Shown piece by piece: positions 24,522 through 33,877 of a stretch of 64,000 nt of DNA. Numbering within the stretch: position 1 is the first letter of the stretch; every line of letters begins with the position of its first letter. A program made the translations under genes and the position numbers. Below the pieces are notes generated by a model, which worked only from the letters and a program-made list of their open reading frames with translations, did no database searches and was not told the origin of the DNA. The DNA comes from an uncultured Prolixibacteraceae bacterium (lineage in GTDB: Bacteria; Bacteroidota; Bacteroidia; Bacteroidales; Prolixibacteraceae): contig CALGIG010000071.1 of NCBI GenBank assembly GCA_937915865.1, forward strand, positions 1 to 64,000. The letters run 5' to 3'.

Positions 24522-25439
24522 TCAATATCGATTTCTTTTCCCCTTTCCAGACTTTAAACTTTTTCGTTTATGCAGCCCGACATTCTGTTCGTAACGATCA
24601 TTTTTTAGCTGGTAGAACAGTGATTTCAGCAATTCTTTTTTGAAGTTCCCGGGAAACCAAACTCTGCGATATAAGTCCTCCTCCCGACTTAAGCTCAAAG
24701 TGTTGCCCAAATAAAACTTCGGTTTCTCGTCAAAATCTCTCATTCTCACCGGATGCCTGACCGGATTTCCATTTTCATCTGTTACAAAAACTGAATATCC
24801 ACGCCCTGTCTTTCGTACCTCCACATTAAACAACTTCAGCGCCTGATCATACATTTCTTTGGAGGTGATAAACTCCATGCTATTGAGTTGACCGAATAAA
24901 TTTTCCAGATTTTGCTTCAGATTTTTGCTGGACCCGGAAAACCGGTAATTGAGTTTTTCTTGTGGTTCGTCCTTAGTCAGTTGGTATTTCTGCTCCAGGT
25001 CTTTGATGAATCGTTGTGTTTTTTCTTTTTCATAACTGTCAGTGATCTTCTTACCGGTATCACAATCAATACGGGTGGACACAATATGAAAATGCACCCG
25101 CTCCAGATCAGCATGTTTATAGACCAAATATGGTTGATTCCTGTAGCCCAAATGTTTCATCAGGTTGCTAATCTCAGTTCTGATGCCGGCATCCCCTAAA
25201 CGGACCAAATCGCTGACTGTCGGGTTAACCGATATGTGCAACCCGGGCTTTCGAACCCGCGTATTCCGGTCTTCAATTTCTTTGAAAATACCGTATCGGG
25301 CATTCTTATCTCCCAGAAATGGATTAATTTCCGGTGTGTTTTTGCTTTGGAAGAATGTTGCATAATGCCGTTCAACTTTCCGCTCATTGTAAAACATCGC
25401 GTTTTTTGTGCTGCAAGCCTGGTGGATTTTAATGATCAC
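24522..25439 (-). CDS. mobB: Relaxase/mobilisation nuclease
   Basis: 305 residues, Relaxase (PF03432) type. A Tyr-containing N-terminal motif (NAMFYNERKVERHY, about residues 13-26) could supply the nicking tyrosine, and RVHFHIVSTRID (about residue 110) gives the HxH metal-binding motif. It should nick at oriT and lead the strand into the recipient. It is shorter than many Bacteroides relaxases (often above 400), lacking a long C-terminal extension, but the catalytic domain is complete. It follows the MobC-like accessory gene by 33 bp on the same strand, the usual order. Confidence 0.92.
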   Translation of the reverse strand: MIIKIHQACSTKNAMFYNERKVERHYATFFQSKNTPEINPFLGDKNARYGIFKEIEDRNTRVRKPGLHISVNPTVSDLVRLGDAGIRTEISNLMKHLGYRNQPYLVYKHADLERVHFHIVSTRIDCDTGKKITDSYEKEKTQRFIKDLEQKYQLTKDEPQEKLNYRFSGSSKNLKQNLENLFGQLNSMEFITSKEMYDQALKLFNVEVRKTGRGYSVFVTDENGNPVRHPVRMRDFDEKPKFYLGNTLSLSREEDLYRRVWFPGNFKKELLKSLFYQLKNDRYEQNVGLHKRKSLKSGKGKRNRY

Positions 25440-25472
25440 GATTTTAGACTTTGACTGTTCTGTGAAAGAAAA

Positions 25473-25841
25473 TCAGCGCAGAAGACTCTGAAGGGTGATC
25501 AGGCAATACCGCATCATCTCAAAAGCCTGTTTTAAAAGTTGCCGGTCATTGTCGCTGACATTGTACCCCGAAAATGAATTCATGCGCTTGGAAAGCTGGT
25601 TCAGGTTCACGCCTATTTTATTCAGTTCATAATCCATGCTTTTTAGTTGTTCCTTCGTCTGATCATCCAGCGAGATCACTTTTCGTTTGGATTGATCAAA
25701 TATCTTGTTCCGCATGTAATCACTCATGCAGGCATACTTTCCCTGTTTGACCAAAGACTCAAGTTTTTGCTTTTCATCCCTGCTCATCAATAGTTTGACA
25801 ACTATTTTGCGTTTTTCCTTGTCAGAAATTCTGGGCCGCAT
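25473..25841 (-). CDS. mobA: MobC-like relaxosome accessory protein
   Basis: 122 residues, basic N-terminus (RPRISDKEKRKIVVKLLMSRDEKQK) and the MobC signature region YELNKIGVNLNQLSKRMN near residues 75-90. These proteins bind next to oriT and help the relaxase to open the strands. The candidate oriT lies 25-136 bp upstream. In Bacteroides nomenclature the accessory protein is usually MobA. Confidence 0.9.
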   Translation of the reverse strand: MRPRISDKEKRKIVVKLLMSRDEKQKLESLVKQGKYACMSDYMRNKIFDQSKRKVISLDDQTKEQLKSMDYELNKIGVNLNQLSKRMNSFSGYNVSDNDRQLLKQAFEMMRYCLITLQSLLR

Positions 25842-25865
25842 TTGTGTTTTGTACCTGATTTAATG

Positions 25866-25977
25866 TTCAAAGTGGGGAGTCATTCAACTATCGGGGGAAT
25901 GGTCTTCCGGCGAAAGCCGGAACAAGCTGAAAGGTTTTTAAGGCCATAAAAACACAACTTGCATTCCCCACTTTGAA
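25866..25977. other. Candidate oriT with nested inverted repeats
   Basis: An outer inverted repeat, TTCAAAGTGGGGA (25866-25878) with TCCCCACTTTGAA (25965-25977), encloses a perfect 7-bp hairpin with a GAAA loop (TTCCGGC GAAA GCCGGAA, 25905-25922). The position directly upstream of the mobA-mobB pair is where ICE and plasmid oriT sites are usually found. An open frame of 64 codons (25880-26074, minus) crosses it but looks accidental. Confidence 0.5.
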
Positions 25978-26112
25978 TAAGAGTTTCTCCCTGACTTTTT
26001 GCTTTTTCGCTTTGAACTTTCATCGTTATTTTTTCAACTTTTGCCATAAAGAAAGGGAAACCTGAATTCAGCATTTCCCCTTCCGGTTTTGAAAACGAGA
26101 CCTGTTATCTAC

Positions 26113-26799
26113 TTAATGAACCTTTTGCCTGGCCCCTTGTTTTTCCGACTGTTTGGCATCGGTTTTTAAATCTTCCGATTTCTCCTGCTTGAACTGCGAA
26201 AAACTGATGTTCCGTCCGGCAGCATCAACCTGAAGTGTGGCTGAGAATTTTTTCTCATTTTTTCCCATCATTCCGTCAACAACTACTTTTTGTCCGGAAG
26301 CCAGTTTTTCTTTTTGCTCCGATGAAAGGGTTACCCCCTTGATCTTTTCCGGTACCTGGATCATTTTGGTCCGAAGCGGGATCAGTTCATTGGTTTTGGG
26401 ATCGATGGCCAGGTAATAATTATCCTTTTTCCCATCTCTGCCAGTAAGTTCCACCGTTTTACCCAGGTTTCTGTCGTTCAATAAAGCGCCCTTCTCTTCT
26501 TTGGTAAATTTGTGGCCCATATATTCGTCCGGGACATTTAACCGTTGAATGGGGTGGATTCTGATGTCAACCGATCCGTCTTCCTTGCTTTGCAAGCGGA
26601 TTTTTGCCGGGATTTTATACTCTTCATTTCCGATCTGCGCTTTGACCGTGTAGAGTTTATCCGAACGGAACCCGTTCAGAAAATCGGTCATTTCCTGTTT
26701 TTCCATCTGTTTGATCAGGTCGGCTTTGATACCAACTTTTTCGAGCTTGTCAAACGGAACCTGGTCCATTGACATTCGTGTACTTTGTTGTTGTTCCAT
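26113..26799 (-). CDS. DUF4099/DUF3945-type ICE protein
   Basis: 228 residues. The N-terminal helical part (MDQVPFDKLEKVGIKADLI... FLNGFRSDKL) looks like DUF4099, and two similar repeats follow: GHKFTKEEKGALLNDRNLGKTVEL and GVTLSSEQKEKLASGQKVVV, the DUF3945 pattern. The C-terminus is low-complexity and Lys-rich. Such proteins are common in Bacteroidota conjugative elements near mob and tra genes; no activity is known. Quoted segments are split at the ellipses. Confidence 0.75.
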   Translation of the reverse strand: MEQQQSTRMSMDQVPFDKLEKVGIKADLIKQMEKQEMTDFLNGFRSDKLYTVKAQIGNEEYKIPAKIRLQSKEDGSVDIRIHPIQRLNVPDEYMGHKFTKEEKGALLNDRNLGKTVELTGRDGKKDNYYLAIDPKTNELIPLRTKMIQVPEKIKGVTLSSEQKEKLASGQKVVVDGMMGKNEKKFSATLQVDAAGRNISFSQFKQEKSEDLKTDAKQSEKQGARQKVH

Positions 26800-26872
26800 A
26801 GCTTTGAAAATTTACATGGTTAATACTAATGGTTGTTATTTCTGCTTTGCATTATCAGCAATTGATTTGTTG

Positions 26873-27388
26873 CTAATCAATTTCGTAAACGCGCTTTTCT
26901 TTTCGGCTGATTTCTACCAGTCCACGCAGTATTTGGTACTTTTCTTCAGGCTTTCGGATGGCATATAGGTGCAGAATGGGCGTTGTTTTGTCAGAGGTGT
27001 AAATGGTCAGGTTTCCCAGCCCAAACATCCGGTAGATCAAAGGCTTTTCAATTAAAAAATCCTTGATCCTGTAGTTTTCTACAAACTCATGTTTTCGGAG
27101 TATCACTCCTGATGAGTATCGAAGCTGCTCAGGATCGATTTCATATCGAATACACCAGACCTTTAGGATTTGCCAAAACAAATTGATCAGGACATATACC
27201 GAAAGGTAGATCGGGAGCCTATCCACATGAAATGCCAGCTTTTCAGGAAGGATTGAGCTGACCTGTTGTTCTTCCAGCATGATCTTTAATAGTACCACAA
27301 TTGGTATTGAAAGAATGGTCAGTAAAAAGGTTTGCAGGTTGATCAGTTGTGATGGCCTGCATTTAAAGTATGTGGTGTTTTCAATCAT
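26873..27388 (-). CDS. PH-domain membrane protein (bPH2/YdbS-like)
   Basis: 171 residues. Two hydrophobic helices (LQTFLLTILSIPIVVLL and LPIYLSVYVLINLFWQI) precede a bacterial PH domain: IDPEQLRYSSGVILRKHEFV then IYRMFGLGNLTIYTSD, the bPH_2 signature. It is likely anchored in the inner membrane. It is 7 nt downstream of the coupling-protein gene, so it may help position the transfer machinery, which is inference from location only. Confidence 0.85.
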   Translation of the reverse strand: MIENTTYFKCRPSQLINLQTFLLTILSIPIVVLLKIMLEEQQVSSILPEKLAFHVDRLPIYLSVYVLINLFWQILKVWCIRYEIDPEQLRYSSGVILRKHEFVENYRIKDFLIEKPLIYRMFGLGNLTIYTSDKTTPILHLYAIRKPEEKYQILRGLVEISRKEKRVYEID

Positions 27389-27395
27389 GGTACGA

Positions 27396-29471
27396 TTACT
27401 TTTTTGATTTTGACTTGTTGGTTGTTTTTCGATTTGATTCTTGGTTAAGCTTTTGATTAGGTTTCAGATTTCTGGACAGAGTATTGTTCGGGTTTTTATC
27501 GGGACTTTCGTGCTGTTGCATATTTGAACCAGGCTTTTCCCTTTGATCCGGGTCCGGTCTCTGGTTGGCTATTCTGCGGATGTCGTTCTGTATCCGGATC
27601 CGGTTGCGTTCAAGTACATCAGGTACGTTATCGAACTTATAGAAATCCGGAATGGCTACATAACTGGCGTCTTCTTCCCGTTGTGCTTTCATGTTGATTC
27701 GGATCAGGCAATTGAAGTTCTTTTGGCCGACGGCCTCGCCGTAGTTGTCAGCCACCTGTCCGACCATATACCCTTGCGGCAAAGTGGCAATCTTGCCTTC
27801 AGGTACCAGAAAATCCAGTTGTGTGGAGAACGTTGCCGATTGAACATTCCGGTTGATGTTAAGCGATTGACGTTCCTGAAGGATTTTACCCATCCTGTTC
27901 TGGATAAATTTGGCTGTCTCCCCCGCTGCCTGGCCGCATAAAACGTTACCAATATTGCTGGTGATAGCATTAGCCTGCTCTTTCCCGTAATCACGGATCA
28001 ACTGGTCAATGGTTTGTACTCCCAGCAATGTGGAAATCTGGTTGCTCCGGGCTGTGGCAATCAACGTATCGAGTCCGCGGAAATAGATCGTCGGCAACTC
28101 GTCAAAGATCAATGATGAAGGTTGCTGTCCCTTCTTGTTGATCACTTTCAGCATCCGGGTAATGTAAAGTGACAAAACAGCACCATACATTTCCACCCGA
28201 AGCGGGTTGTTAGCCAAACAAATGATTTTAGGTTGCTTCTGATTATTGATGTCAAGCGAAAAATCGTTGCCCGAACATATCCAGTAAATCTCGGGACTGA
28301 TGATCTTCGAGATGGCAATCTTTAAGCTTCCCAACTGTCCTTCCAACTGCTCCCTGGCCCCGCGTTTGTGGGCACTGATAAACGGGTTAATGATGTTCGC
28401 CACATCTTTTTCCTGTTCCATGATAGCAAACAAATCGTCGTAATCCATTTGCAGCAATTCAATAGCATGAGGCAATGTGCAGAATTTTCCGTCCTGGTAC
28501 TTTTTTAAAAACCAGATGACGGCCGCGAAAAAGGAAACGGCGCTTTCCGAGAAAAACTCTCCCTGCTGGCGTATCCATTCCCTATTCAGGTTATACAGGA
28601 TCGTTCGTGAAGACTCAAAAGCATCAATCGGGCTTTCCATCCACTCCGGAGCCAGCGGATTGCACCGGAATGATTTCTGGATATTCTCAAAGTTGATCAC
28701 ATAGAAACTGGCAGATTTAGAAAGCTTACCCCTTTTTCTTGCTTGCAGAAAATGGTTGTAGGTAACCAAAGAAAGGTCAGGGTACTTGAAATCATACACG
28801 CACATCGAAAAACCTTTTTTCAGATGCTGCCGGATAAATGGCAGCACGACTGAAAAAGACTTTCCGGAGCCAGGAGTGCCAATCACCATCGTTGCCCTAA
28901 ACGGATTAACAATATTGATCCAGCCCTGATGCTCGTCGCCTTTATAAAGATAAACCGTTGGCAGATTCACTGAATATTCATTGACTTTCAGTATTTCCTC
29001 TTGCGGAAAGCTTTCATTCTCCACATTGAACCGGTCTTTCATCAAATTGACGTTGATCAATTTGGAGATATTGTCAAAGCCAATGTTCAGCAAAACAAAA
29101 CCGGCAAAGGTCAGACCTAAATAAACTGTCGGGAACGATTTGAATACAATCAAGCTTCCCCAATAAAGTATTAACCCTGCGATTGTTTGTCCGACAATAG
29201 TTGACACCATCAGTTCCCGGTCTTTATGCGCTTTGGTCCCGATGCAGGTAATGGCCAGGAAAACCAGGCAAACGACCTTGGAGGGATAAACGCTGGCAAG
29301 GAATTTCAGGTTCTGCATCTTTTCAATTATCGGATGAAAAGCAGGTATTTGAATTCCTTTCTGAATGAAATAATCCAGTTGGGTCAGGTACAGCGAAGTA
29401 AAAAGAAGTACATAGCTGAAAAACCGAAACCCTTCGTGCAATTTGACCAGTTCGTGTGATTCGTGTTCCAT
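27396..29471 (-). CDS. Type IV coupling protein (VirD4/TraG family)
   Basis: 691 residues. Several N-terminal membrane helices (to about residue 135) are followed by the ATPase domain with Walker A GTPGSGKS (residues 198-205) and Walker B LIFDELPTIYFRG; a VirD4-type C-terminal region (GQAAGETAKFIQNRMGKI) and a basic Asn/Lys-rich tail end the chain. It should hand the relaxosome to the secretion channel. In CTnDOT this role belongs to MobC. Here it sits at the end of the tra operon and next to the mobilisation genes, linking the two modules. Confidence 0.95.
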   Translation of the reverse strand: MEHESHELVKLHEGFRFFSYVLLFTSLYLTQLDYFIQKGIQIPAFHPIIEKMQNLKFLASVYPSKVVCLVFLAITCIGTKAHKDRELMVSTIVGQTIAGLILYWGSLIVFKSFPTVYLGLTFAGFVLLNIGFDNISKLINVNLMKDRFNVENESFPQEEILKVNEYSVNLPTVYLYKGDEHQGWINIVNPFRATMVIGTPGSGKSFSVVLPFIRQHLKKGFSMCVYDFKYPDLSLVTYNHFLQARKRGKLSKSASFYVINFENIQKSFRCNPLAPEWMESPIDAFESSRTILYNLNREWIRQQGEFFSESAVSFFAAVIWFLKKYQDGKFCTLPHAIELLQMDYDDLFAIMEQEKDVANIINPFISAHKRGAREQLEGQLGSLKIAISKIISPEIYWICSGNDFSLDINNQKQPKIICLANNPLRVEMYGAVLSLYITRMLKVINKKGQQPSSLIFDELPTIYFRGLDTLIATARSNQISTLLGVQTIDQLIRDYGKEQANAITSNIGNVLCGQAAGETAKFIQNRMGKILQERQSLNINRNVQSATFSTQLDFLVPEGKIATLPQGYMVGQVADNYGEAVGQKNFNCLIRINMKAQREEDASYVAIPDFYKFDNVPDVLERNRIRIQNDIRRIANQRPDPDQREKPGSNMQQHESPDKNPNNTLSRNLKPNQKLNQESNRKTTNKSKSKK

Positions 29472-29524
29472 TGTCGGAAGATTAGAATGTCAGAATACCA
29501 GAGTCTTGAGTATTTTCTTTGGAA

Positions 29525-30370
29525 TTATAGTTTTCGGGCTTTGAGGATGTCTTTGTTTTTCAGGTTAAAGCTGAGTTTCCGACCCGTGTTGCCCAGAGCT
29601 TTTTCGCCCAACTCAATTCGCAGGATGCGCTGATCCGGGATAGTCATTTTTTCCATTACAAACACTTCGCGGATGGTCACCTCTCCCGGAATGCGCTGAA
29701 CCTTGTTGCGCTGGTACTGAGGGAAAACCTGGTATTCCTGCACATTGGTGGCTTTGGCCTTCTTCTTGTCGGTGATCCAAAAATTAAAACTTTCCACATC
29801 GTAAGCCATGTTGGTTTTGTTGGTCACCTGAAGCTCAAAGAAGAGCGCATCGTTTTTCAGGCTGATCGAATTCAATCGAACTTCAATCCCGTCTTTTTTT
29901 GTCTTTCGTTTATGAAACTGGTGCCGGTGCTTTTCCAGAACCTGATCGCAAAGGTCTTTTAACAAATAATCGGGCATCAGCTTGCCGGAAAAGGTCATGG
30001 CCTGTTGTGACTCAAAACTTTCTATCGGGTAAGTAATCGGGGCATCGTTACCGTAGGTCAGTTCAAAGGAGTAAATGTGATCGGCACAAACTATCGTCAG
30101 CGACGTAGGTCTTTCAAAAGGCTGGGCAGCTTTGACCCGAACCAGGTTGGAAAGTTCGGGAACGACTTCGGCCTGAACCAGCGAATAATCCCCCGCCTGA
30201 ACATAGCTGACTTTATCAGGACATACAAGGTGGCTTGTCTTCGTGTCCGACACTTTTAAAATATTTGTGGTTGCAGGAACCTTATCTGAAGTTGTTGTTT
30301 GAACCTGCTGGGCACTGGCAGAAAGATGCACTGCCAAAACGCTAAAAATGATAACGATAATTGATTTCAT
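29525..30370 (-). CDS. traN: Conjugative transposon protein TraN (VirB9-like)
   Basis: 281 residues with the signal peptide MKSIIVIIFSVLAVHLSASAQ. The mature part has the TraN/DUF4138 profile: KTSHLVCPDKVSYVQAG at the start of the domain, a beta-rich VirB9-like body, and an ending LRIELGEKALGNTGRKLSF. It should form part of the periplasmic/outer-membrane ring of the secretion system together with TraM. It directly follows traM (34 bp). Confidence 0.93.
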   Translation of the reverse strand: MKSIIVIIFSVLAVHLSASAQQVQTTTSDKVPATTNILKVSDTKTSHLVCPDKVSYVQAGDYSLVQAEVVPELSNLVRVKAAQPFERPTSLTIVCADHIYSFELTYGNDAPITYPIESFESQQAMTFSGKLMPDYLLKDLCDQVLEKHRHQFHKRKTKKDGIEVRLNSISLKNDALFFELQVTNKTNMAYDVESFNFWITDKKKAKATNVQEYQVFPQYQRNKVQRIPGEVTIREVFVMEKMTIPDQRILRIELGEKALGNTGRKLSFNLKNKDILKARKL

Positions 30371-30404
30371 GGGTGTTGTGTTTATTTAAAATTGAGTTTT
30401 CTGA

Positions 30405-31601
30405 TTATTTGGTTTTGTTGACTAAATAGACAAGGGTATTTTTCTTGATGGTGACTTTTTTGATGCGAATCATCTTCAGTAAAGATTGTGCAGTACGATC
30501 CGCAGCCTGCATTCCCATATAAGTCAAAGGATTGTTGCTTACCCCGAACATGGAAGAAGTATTGGCGCTGCTGCCTACTTCTTTGGCAACTTTTCGTGAA
30601 GCGTTGTCAGGAACATACAGGCCTGGCAGTCCATCCAGATCACAAACGGTAATCGCTACCGGGACAAATTTTTCACCAACCGGAATTTGCAGCACTTCGA
30701 TCTGAAGACGTTCGTTGCTGACTTCACAGGTTCCGTACAGGAACGTGTTGGCCGGGATTTTTACCCCGTTCAGCCAGGCTTCTTCCAACAGGCGAAGCTT
30801 TACCCGGTTGCCTGTCAAAACAGTAGTCGTCTCATAAACTTCGGCTTCAATAACCGGGACAGCCGTATCTTTGGGTTTAAAGCCGGACTTTCCGCTTTTC
30901 TCCAGGGTAGAATGTTTGTTCTTTTCAGCTTCCAGCTTTTCGTTCTTAGCCGTTAATTCTTTCAAACAGGAACTCAAAGAATCGTTCTGTTTGGCAAGAT
31001 TGCTGTTCTGCCGGAATACCTTGTCCAGTTCTTCAATACCGGTAACCGGAAATTCTATTGGTATTTTTCTGCCGACTGTTTCTTTTCTGGTGCCTGACTG
31101 CTGGTCAGATTCATAGTTCCCGGTTATTGGTTTTTCTTCTGATTTGGACCGGCTGTTCACCAAATCTTCCCGAACAGTTTGTTCTTTTTGCCGGATATGT
31201 GCCAGCAGGTCAACCGATGGTTCCTGTTCCATTTCCGGAACCGGATCGCTTTTATAAAGGTTTCGTTTACCAGATAGCAAACGTTCTTCGGATAGTGTCT
31301 CTTTTTCAGGATTTTCTTCCGTTGGCAACGAATCAGCTTCTCCGCCAATGTTATAATCATGACTGGTGGTCACCTCCTTTTTCGAGGAATAGTTGTCCAT
31401 CTTGTCGTAAATCGTGACACTTTTATCCGCATCCGGCAGGGTGTAATTGGCTCCTTTCGCCGTTTGCTGTTGTTTTTGTTGTTCTTCTTCCTTTTCCTTT
31501 TTCGTTCCTCCTCCCAAAATGTAAAAGATCAGGACAATAAAGGGGATCATAACCAAGGGAAGGAATAACAGCGGTTTATTTCTTTTTAGGTATGCTTTCA
31601 T
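30405..31601 (-). CDS. traM: Conjugative transposon protein TraM (VirB10-like)
   Basis: 398 residues. One N-terminal membrane helix (LLFLPLVMIPFIVLIFYILGG), a long low-complexity Glu/Lys/Gln periplasmic linker (about residues 35-235), and the conserved C-terminal TraM domain: VIEAEVYETTTVLTGNRVKLRL, then IPANTFLYGTCEVSNERL. It should span the periplasm as VirB10 does. Operon order TraL-TraM-TraN is kept. Confidence 0.93.
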   Translation of the reverse strand: MKAYLKRNKPLLFLPLVMIPFIVLIFYILGGGTKKEKEEEQQKQQQTAKGANYTLPDADKSVTIYDKMDNYSSKKEVTTSHDYNIGGEADSLPTEENPEKETLSEERLLSGKRNLYKSDPVPEMEQEPSVDLLAHIRQKEQTVREDLVNSRSKSEEKPITGNYESDQQSGTRKETVGRKIPIEFPVTGIEELDKVFRQNSNLAKQNDSLSSCLKELTAKNEKLEAEKNKHSTLEKSGKSGFKPKDTAVPVIEAEVYETTTVLTGNRVKLRLLEEAWLNGVKIPANTFLYGTCEVSNERLQIEVLQIPVGEKFVPVAITVCDLDGLPGLYVPDNASRKVAKEVGSSANTSSMFGVSNNPLTYMGMQAADRTAQSLLKMIRIKKVTIKKNTLVYLVNKTK

Positions 31602-31698
31602 CTGTGTATTTTTTCAAATGTTATTGTATAATTTTCGTATTAGCCTTTATTTTTCAAACAAAGTCCCAACGGATGGAATTCGCCAGGATAGAATGTCT

Positions 31699-32079
31699 TT
31701 ATTTTCTTTGAATATGTAGCGAGTCATAGCTCATTTCATGAATGTTCTTTTTTAAAATGTTTTCAAATGAATCGACAGGCATATCAAAGGTCAGAGGCTT
31801 TTGAGTTTCAGCAGCGGGCGAAGAAACAGAGGCGTTCTTTCCATTTGCTTCCTGCCGGTCAATGGCCCGGTGATCCAGTTCAGGTGTTGGCGCCAGGAAG
31901 GAAACCAGGTACAGGAAGAACAACAGGGCCAGAATGTACATCCACTTGCGTTTGCGTTTTTCCGGGTCCATTCTTTCGTCCTGTGTGTCCAGTTTTTTGA
32001 TTAACCGGGAAAGACGGGTTTCTTTTTCTTCTGTGGGCTTATCCTGCCCTTCCTCGCTTTTTTTGTAAATGATTTTCAT
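31699..32079 (-). CDS. TraL-position small membrane protein
   Basis: 126 residues: a charged cytoplasmic part with heptads (EEKETRLSRLIKKLDTQDERM), one membrane helix (WMYILALLFFLYLVSFLA) and a periplasmic tail. It occupies the place of traL between traK and traM and has the right topology, but sequence identity to TraL is not obvious to me, so I give no symbol. The gap 31602-31698 has no gene. Confidence 0.75.
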   Translation of the reverse strand: MKIIYKKSEEGQDKPTEEKETRLSRLIKKLDTQDERMDPEKRKRKWMYILALLFFLYLVSFLAPTPELDHRAIDRQEANGKNASVSSPAAETQKPLTFDMPVDSFENILKKNIHEMSYDSLHIQRK

Positions 32080-32097
32080 AACAAGGGCCTTAAAATG

Positions 32098-32724
32098 TTA
32101 AAATGATTTCCGTTTGAGTGTTTCCAAGTCTTTATTGTCGGTAATCAGCCAGTCCTCGATCATCAGCCCGTGCGGGTTGTTGTCCGTCCTGGAGATGTTG
32201 CGAAGCCTTCCTGAAGTTTCCAGGTTGCGGATGGTGATGTTGGATTTACGGACAATCTTTTGCCGACCGAAAAACCGGAACTGGTAGGGGTAAGCGGAAA
32301 AGTCGATCTGCACTGAATCGGTTAGCAGGGTCATGCTGATGTCAGAGGCAATGACCTGGTTATAGACGTTGTTTTCCTTGTAGGACTGGTATTGTTTCAT
32401 GGCCGAACCATCCGCCAGATAGAGGGCTTCTTTGGCATTGTTTTCGATGTACTGCTTGTCGGGTTCCATCGTGAAAAACAACTCATGAAAGCGTTTAACA
32501 TGGTCTCTGGCCTCCGCCTGACGGTTGTCGGTAATGTCGGCACGAAGGGCCAAAAGCAGGGACTTGCCGTTGTCCAACACATAGATTTTCTGGCGCGACC
32601 GCTCAACCAGGTTCAGTGACCGGATAAAAACAAAGGCGCTGAACCCGATCAGCAGCAAACTGACCGTTAAAAGAACATAGACGGTAAACCGGAATTTGCG
32701 CTGTATATCAAATATCTTGTTCAT
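32098..32724 (-). CDS. traK: Conjugative transposon protein TraK (VirB8-like)
   Basis: 208 residues. A single N-terminal helix (FTVYVLLTVSLLLIGFSAFVFI) is followed by a periplasmic VirB8-like NTF2 fold; the family blocks HVKRFHELFFTMEPDKQYI and NPHGLMIEDWLITDN are present. It is expected to nucleate the inner-membrane complex. The gene is 18 bp upstream of the TraL-position gene. Confidence 0.93.
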   Translation of the reverse strand: MNKIFDIQRKFRFTVYVLLTVSLLLIGFSAFVFIRSLNLVERSRQKIYVLDNGKSLLLALRADITDNRQAEARDHVKRFHELFFTMEPDKQYIENNAKEALYLADGSAMKQYQSYKENNVYNQVIASDISMTLLTDSVQIDFSAYPYQFRFFGRQKIVRKSNITIRNLETSGRLRNISRTDNNPHGLMIEDWLITDNKDLETLKRKSF

Positions 32725-32819
32725 TTATTATTGATGATTTTTGATTGATTATTGATGAGTTATTGGAATTGAATCCCTCGATATTGAATATTGGTTATTC
32801 AGTATTGGATATTTTGAAG

Positions 32820-33770
32820 CTATTTCATGGCCCCTTTGGTGATCAACATCGTGGCTACCGTTCTGACCAATCTCCCGCCGCCGCTTCCGGTACCAGATGC
32901 TGAGATGATCCATGAGGCGATTTTGGGAACCATCACCAATCCAACGATGCCACAGACCGGCACCACCATGTTGGAAACATAGTACAGCGAGGGCTGATAG
33001 ATCAATGAGGCTTTGGTTAATGCAATCTCCTGATCAAGTACATAAATCAGCACTTCCTGAACCAGTGAAAGGACAATCAATGCGATGGGCAGGTACAGGT
33101 TCACGTTCACAAACCGGGCGATCCATTGCAGGTAGTTCTCCTGGAAGCCATCAAAAATAGAGATGGCAAAAACCAGCGGTCCGAAGATGATCAGCAGCAC
33201 ACAAAAGACTGTCCGAAGGAAGGCTATCAGGTAAACCAAGGCCTCGAAAAAGGATTCCAGAAGTTGCCGGACTGAATCCATAAAGTAGAAGTTAATCTGG
33301 TGCTGCAAAGCCCTGCCGGAAACAATGTTGTAAGTGGTCAATAGCAGGTTGACCCCTTTGTCCCACAGCGAGGCTTCCTTTTCCTGGTTCTCCTGAAAGG
33401 AGGGCAAATCGACAGCCAGGATTGCATCCTGCTTTTCTTCCAGTTTGGCAGCTACAATGTGTTTCTTATCGGCATAAATAGCTTCCGAGAGTTTGGTCAG
33501 CCCTTTGGTGGGGACCATCAGCAGTTGGACAAACGGAGCCCAGAAGGTAATGACTAACACCAGCGCAAAGGGACGTAACAGGGGCAAAAGGGATATCGGA
33601 TTATCAGCAATCAGTTGTTCATAGATGCGTTTGGAGATGTACAGAAAAGCGGCGATGCCACCAATGGCGCGTGCCATGCCAGTCAATAGTTGTGCATTGT
33701 CAAGTCCTCCCTGTACCAGTACATCGGTAAAATGGAAAAAACTTTGGGTACTCATTACTTGTAAAAGCAT
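32820..33770 (-). CDS. traJ: Conjugative transposon protein TraJ (VirB6-like)
   Basis: 316 residues with six or so membrane helices and the TraJ pattern: MARAIGGIAAFLYISKRIYEQL, PFALVLVITFWAPFVQL and GFQENYLQWIARFVNVNLYLPIALIV. It forms the polytopic inner-membrane channel component. Start could be the sixth codon (MSTQSFFHF). A 95-bp AT-rich spacer with TTGAT repeats separates it from traK. Confidence 0.93.
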   Translation of the reverse strand: MLLQVMSTQSFFHFTDVLVQGGLDNAQLLTGMARAIGGIAAFLYISKRIYEQLIADNPISLLPLLRPFALVLVITFWAPFVQLLMVPTKGLTKLSEAIYADKKHIVAAKLEEKQDAILAVDLPSFQENQEKEASLWDKGVNLLLTTYNIVSGRALQHQINFYFMDSVRQLLESFFEALVYLIAFLRTVFCVLLIIFGPLVFAISIFDGFQENYLQWIARFVNVNLYLPIALIVLSLVQEVLIYVLDQEIALTKASLIYQPSLYYVSNMVVPVCGIVGLVMVPKIASWIISASGTGSGGGRLVRTVATMLITKGAMK

Positions 33771-33797
33771 AATTTTAGAATTATAAGCCCCTCCTGG

Positions 33798-33814
33798 CCT
33801 CCCCGAAGGGGAGG
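33798..33814. repeat. Perfect GC-rich hairpin inside the tra operon
   Basis: CCTCCCC and GGGGAGG form a 7-bp stem with a GAA loop, between the 33878 gene and traJ. It has no T-run. It looks like a REP-type palindrome and may set mRNA stability or partial termination within the operon. Confidence 0.6.
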
Positions 33815-33877
33815 AACTTGGGACGAGTGGTAAATTGTAAATAGTTAAATCGTCAATAATAGAATAGTCAATCCGTT

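Noticed and set aside
25880..26074. 64-codon frame upstream of the MobC-like gene
   Set aside because: It crosses the nested inverted repeats of the candidate oriT and has no recognisable protein feature, although a short truncated gene cannot be excluded.
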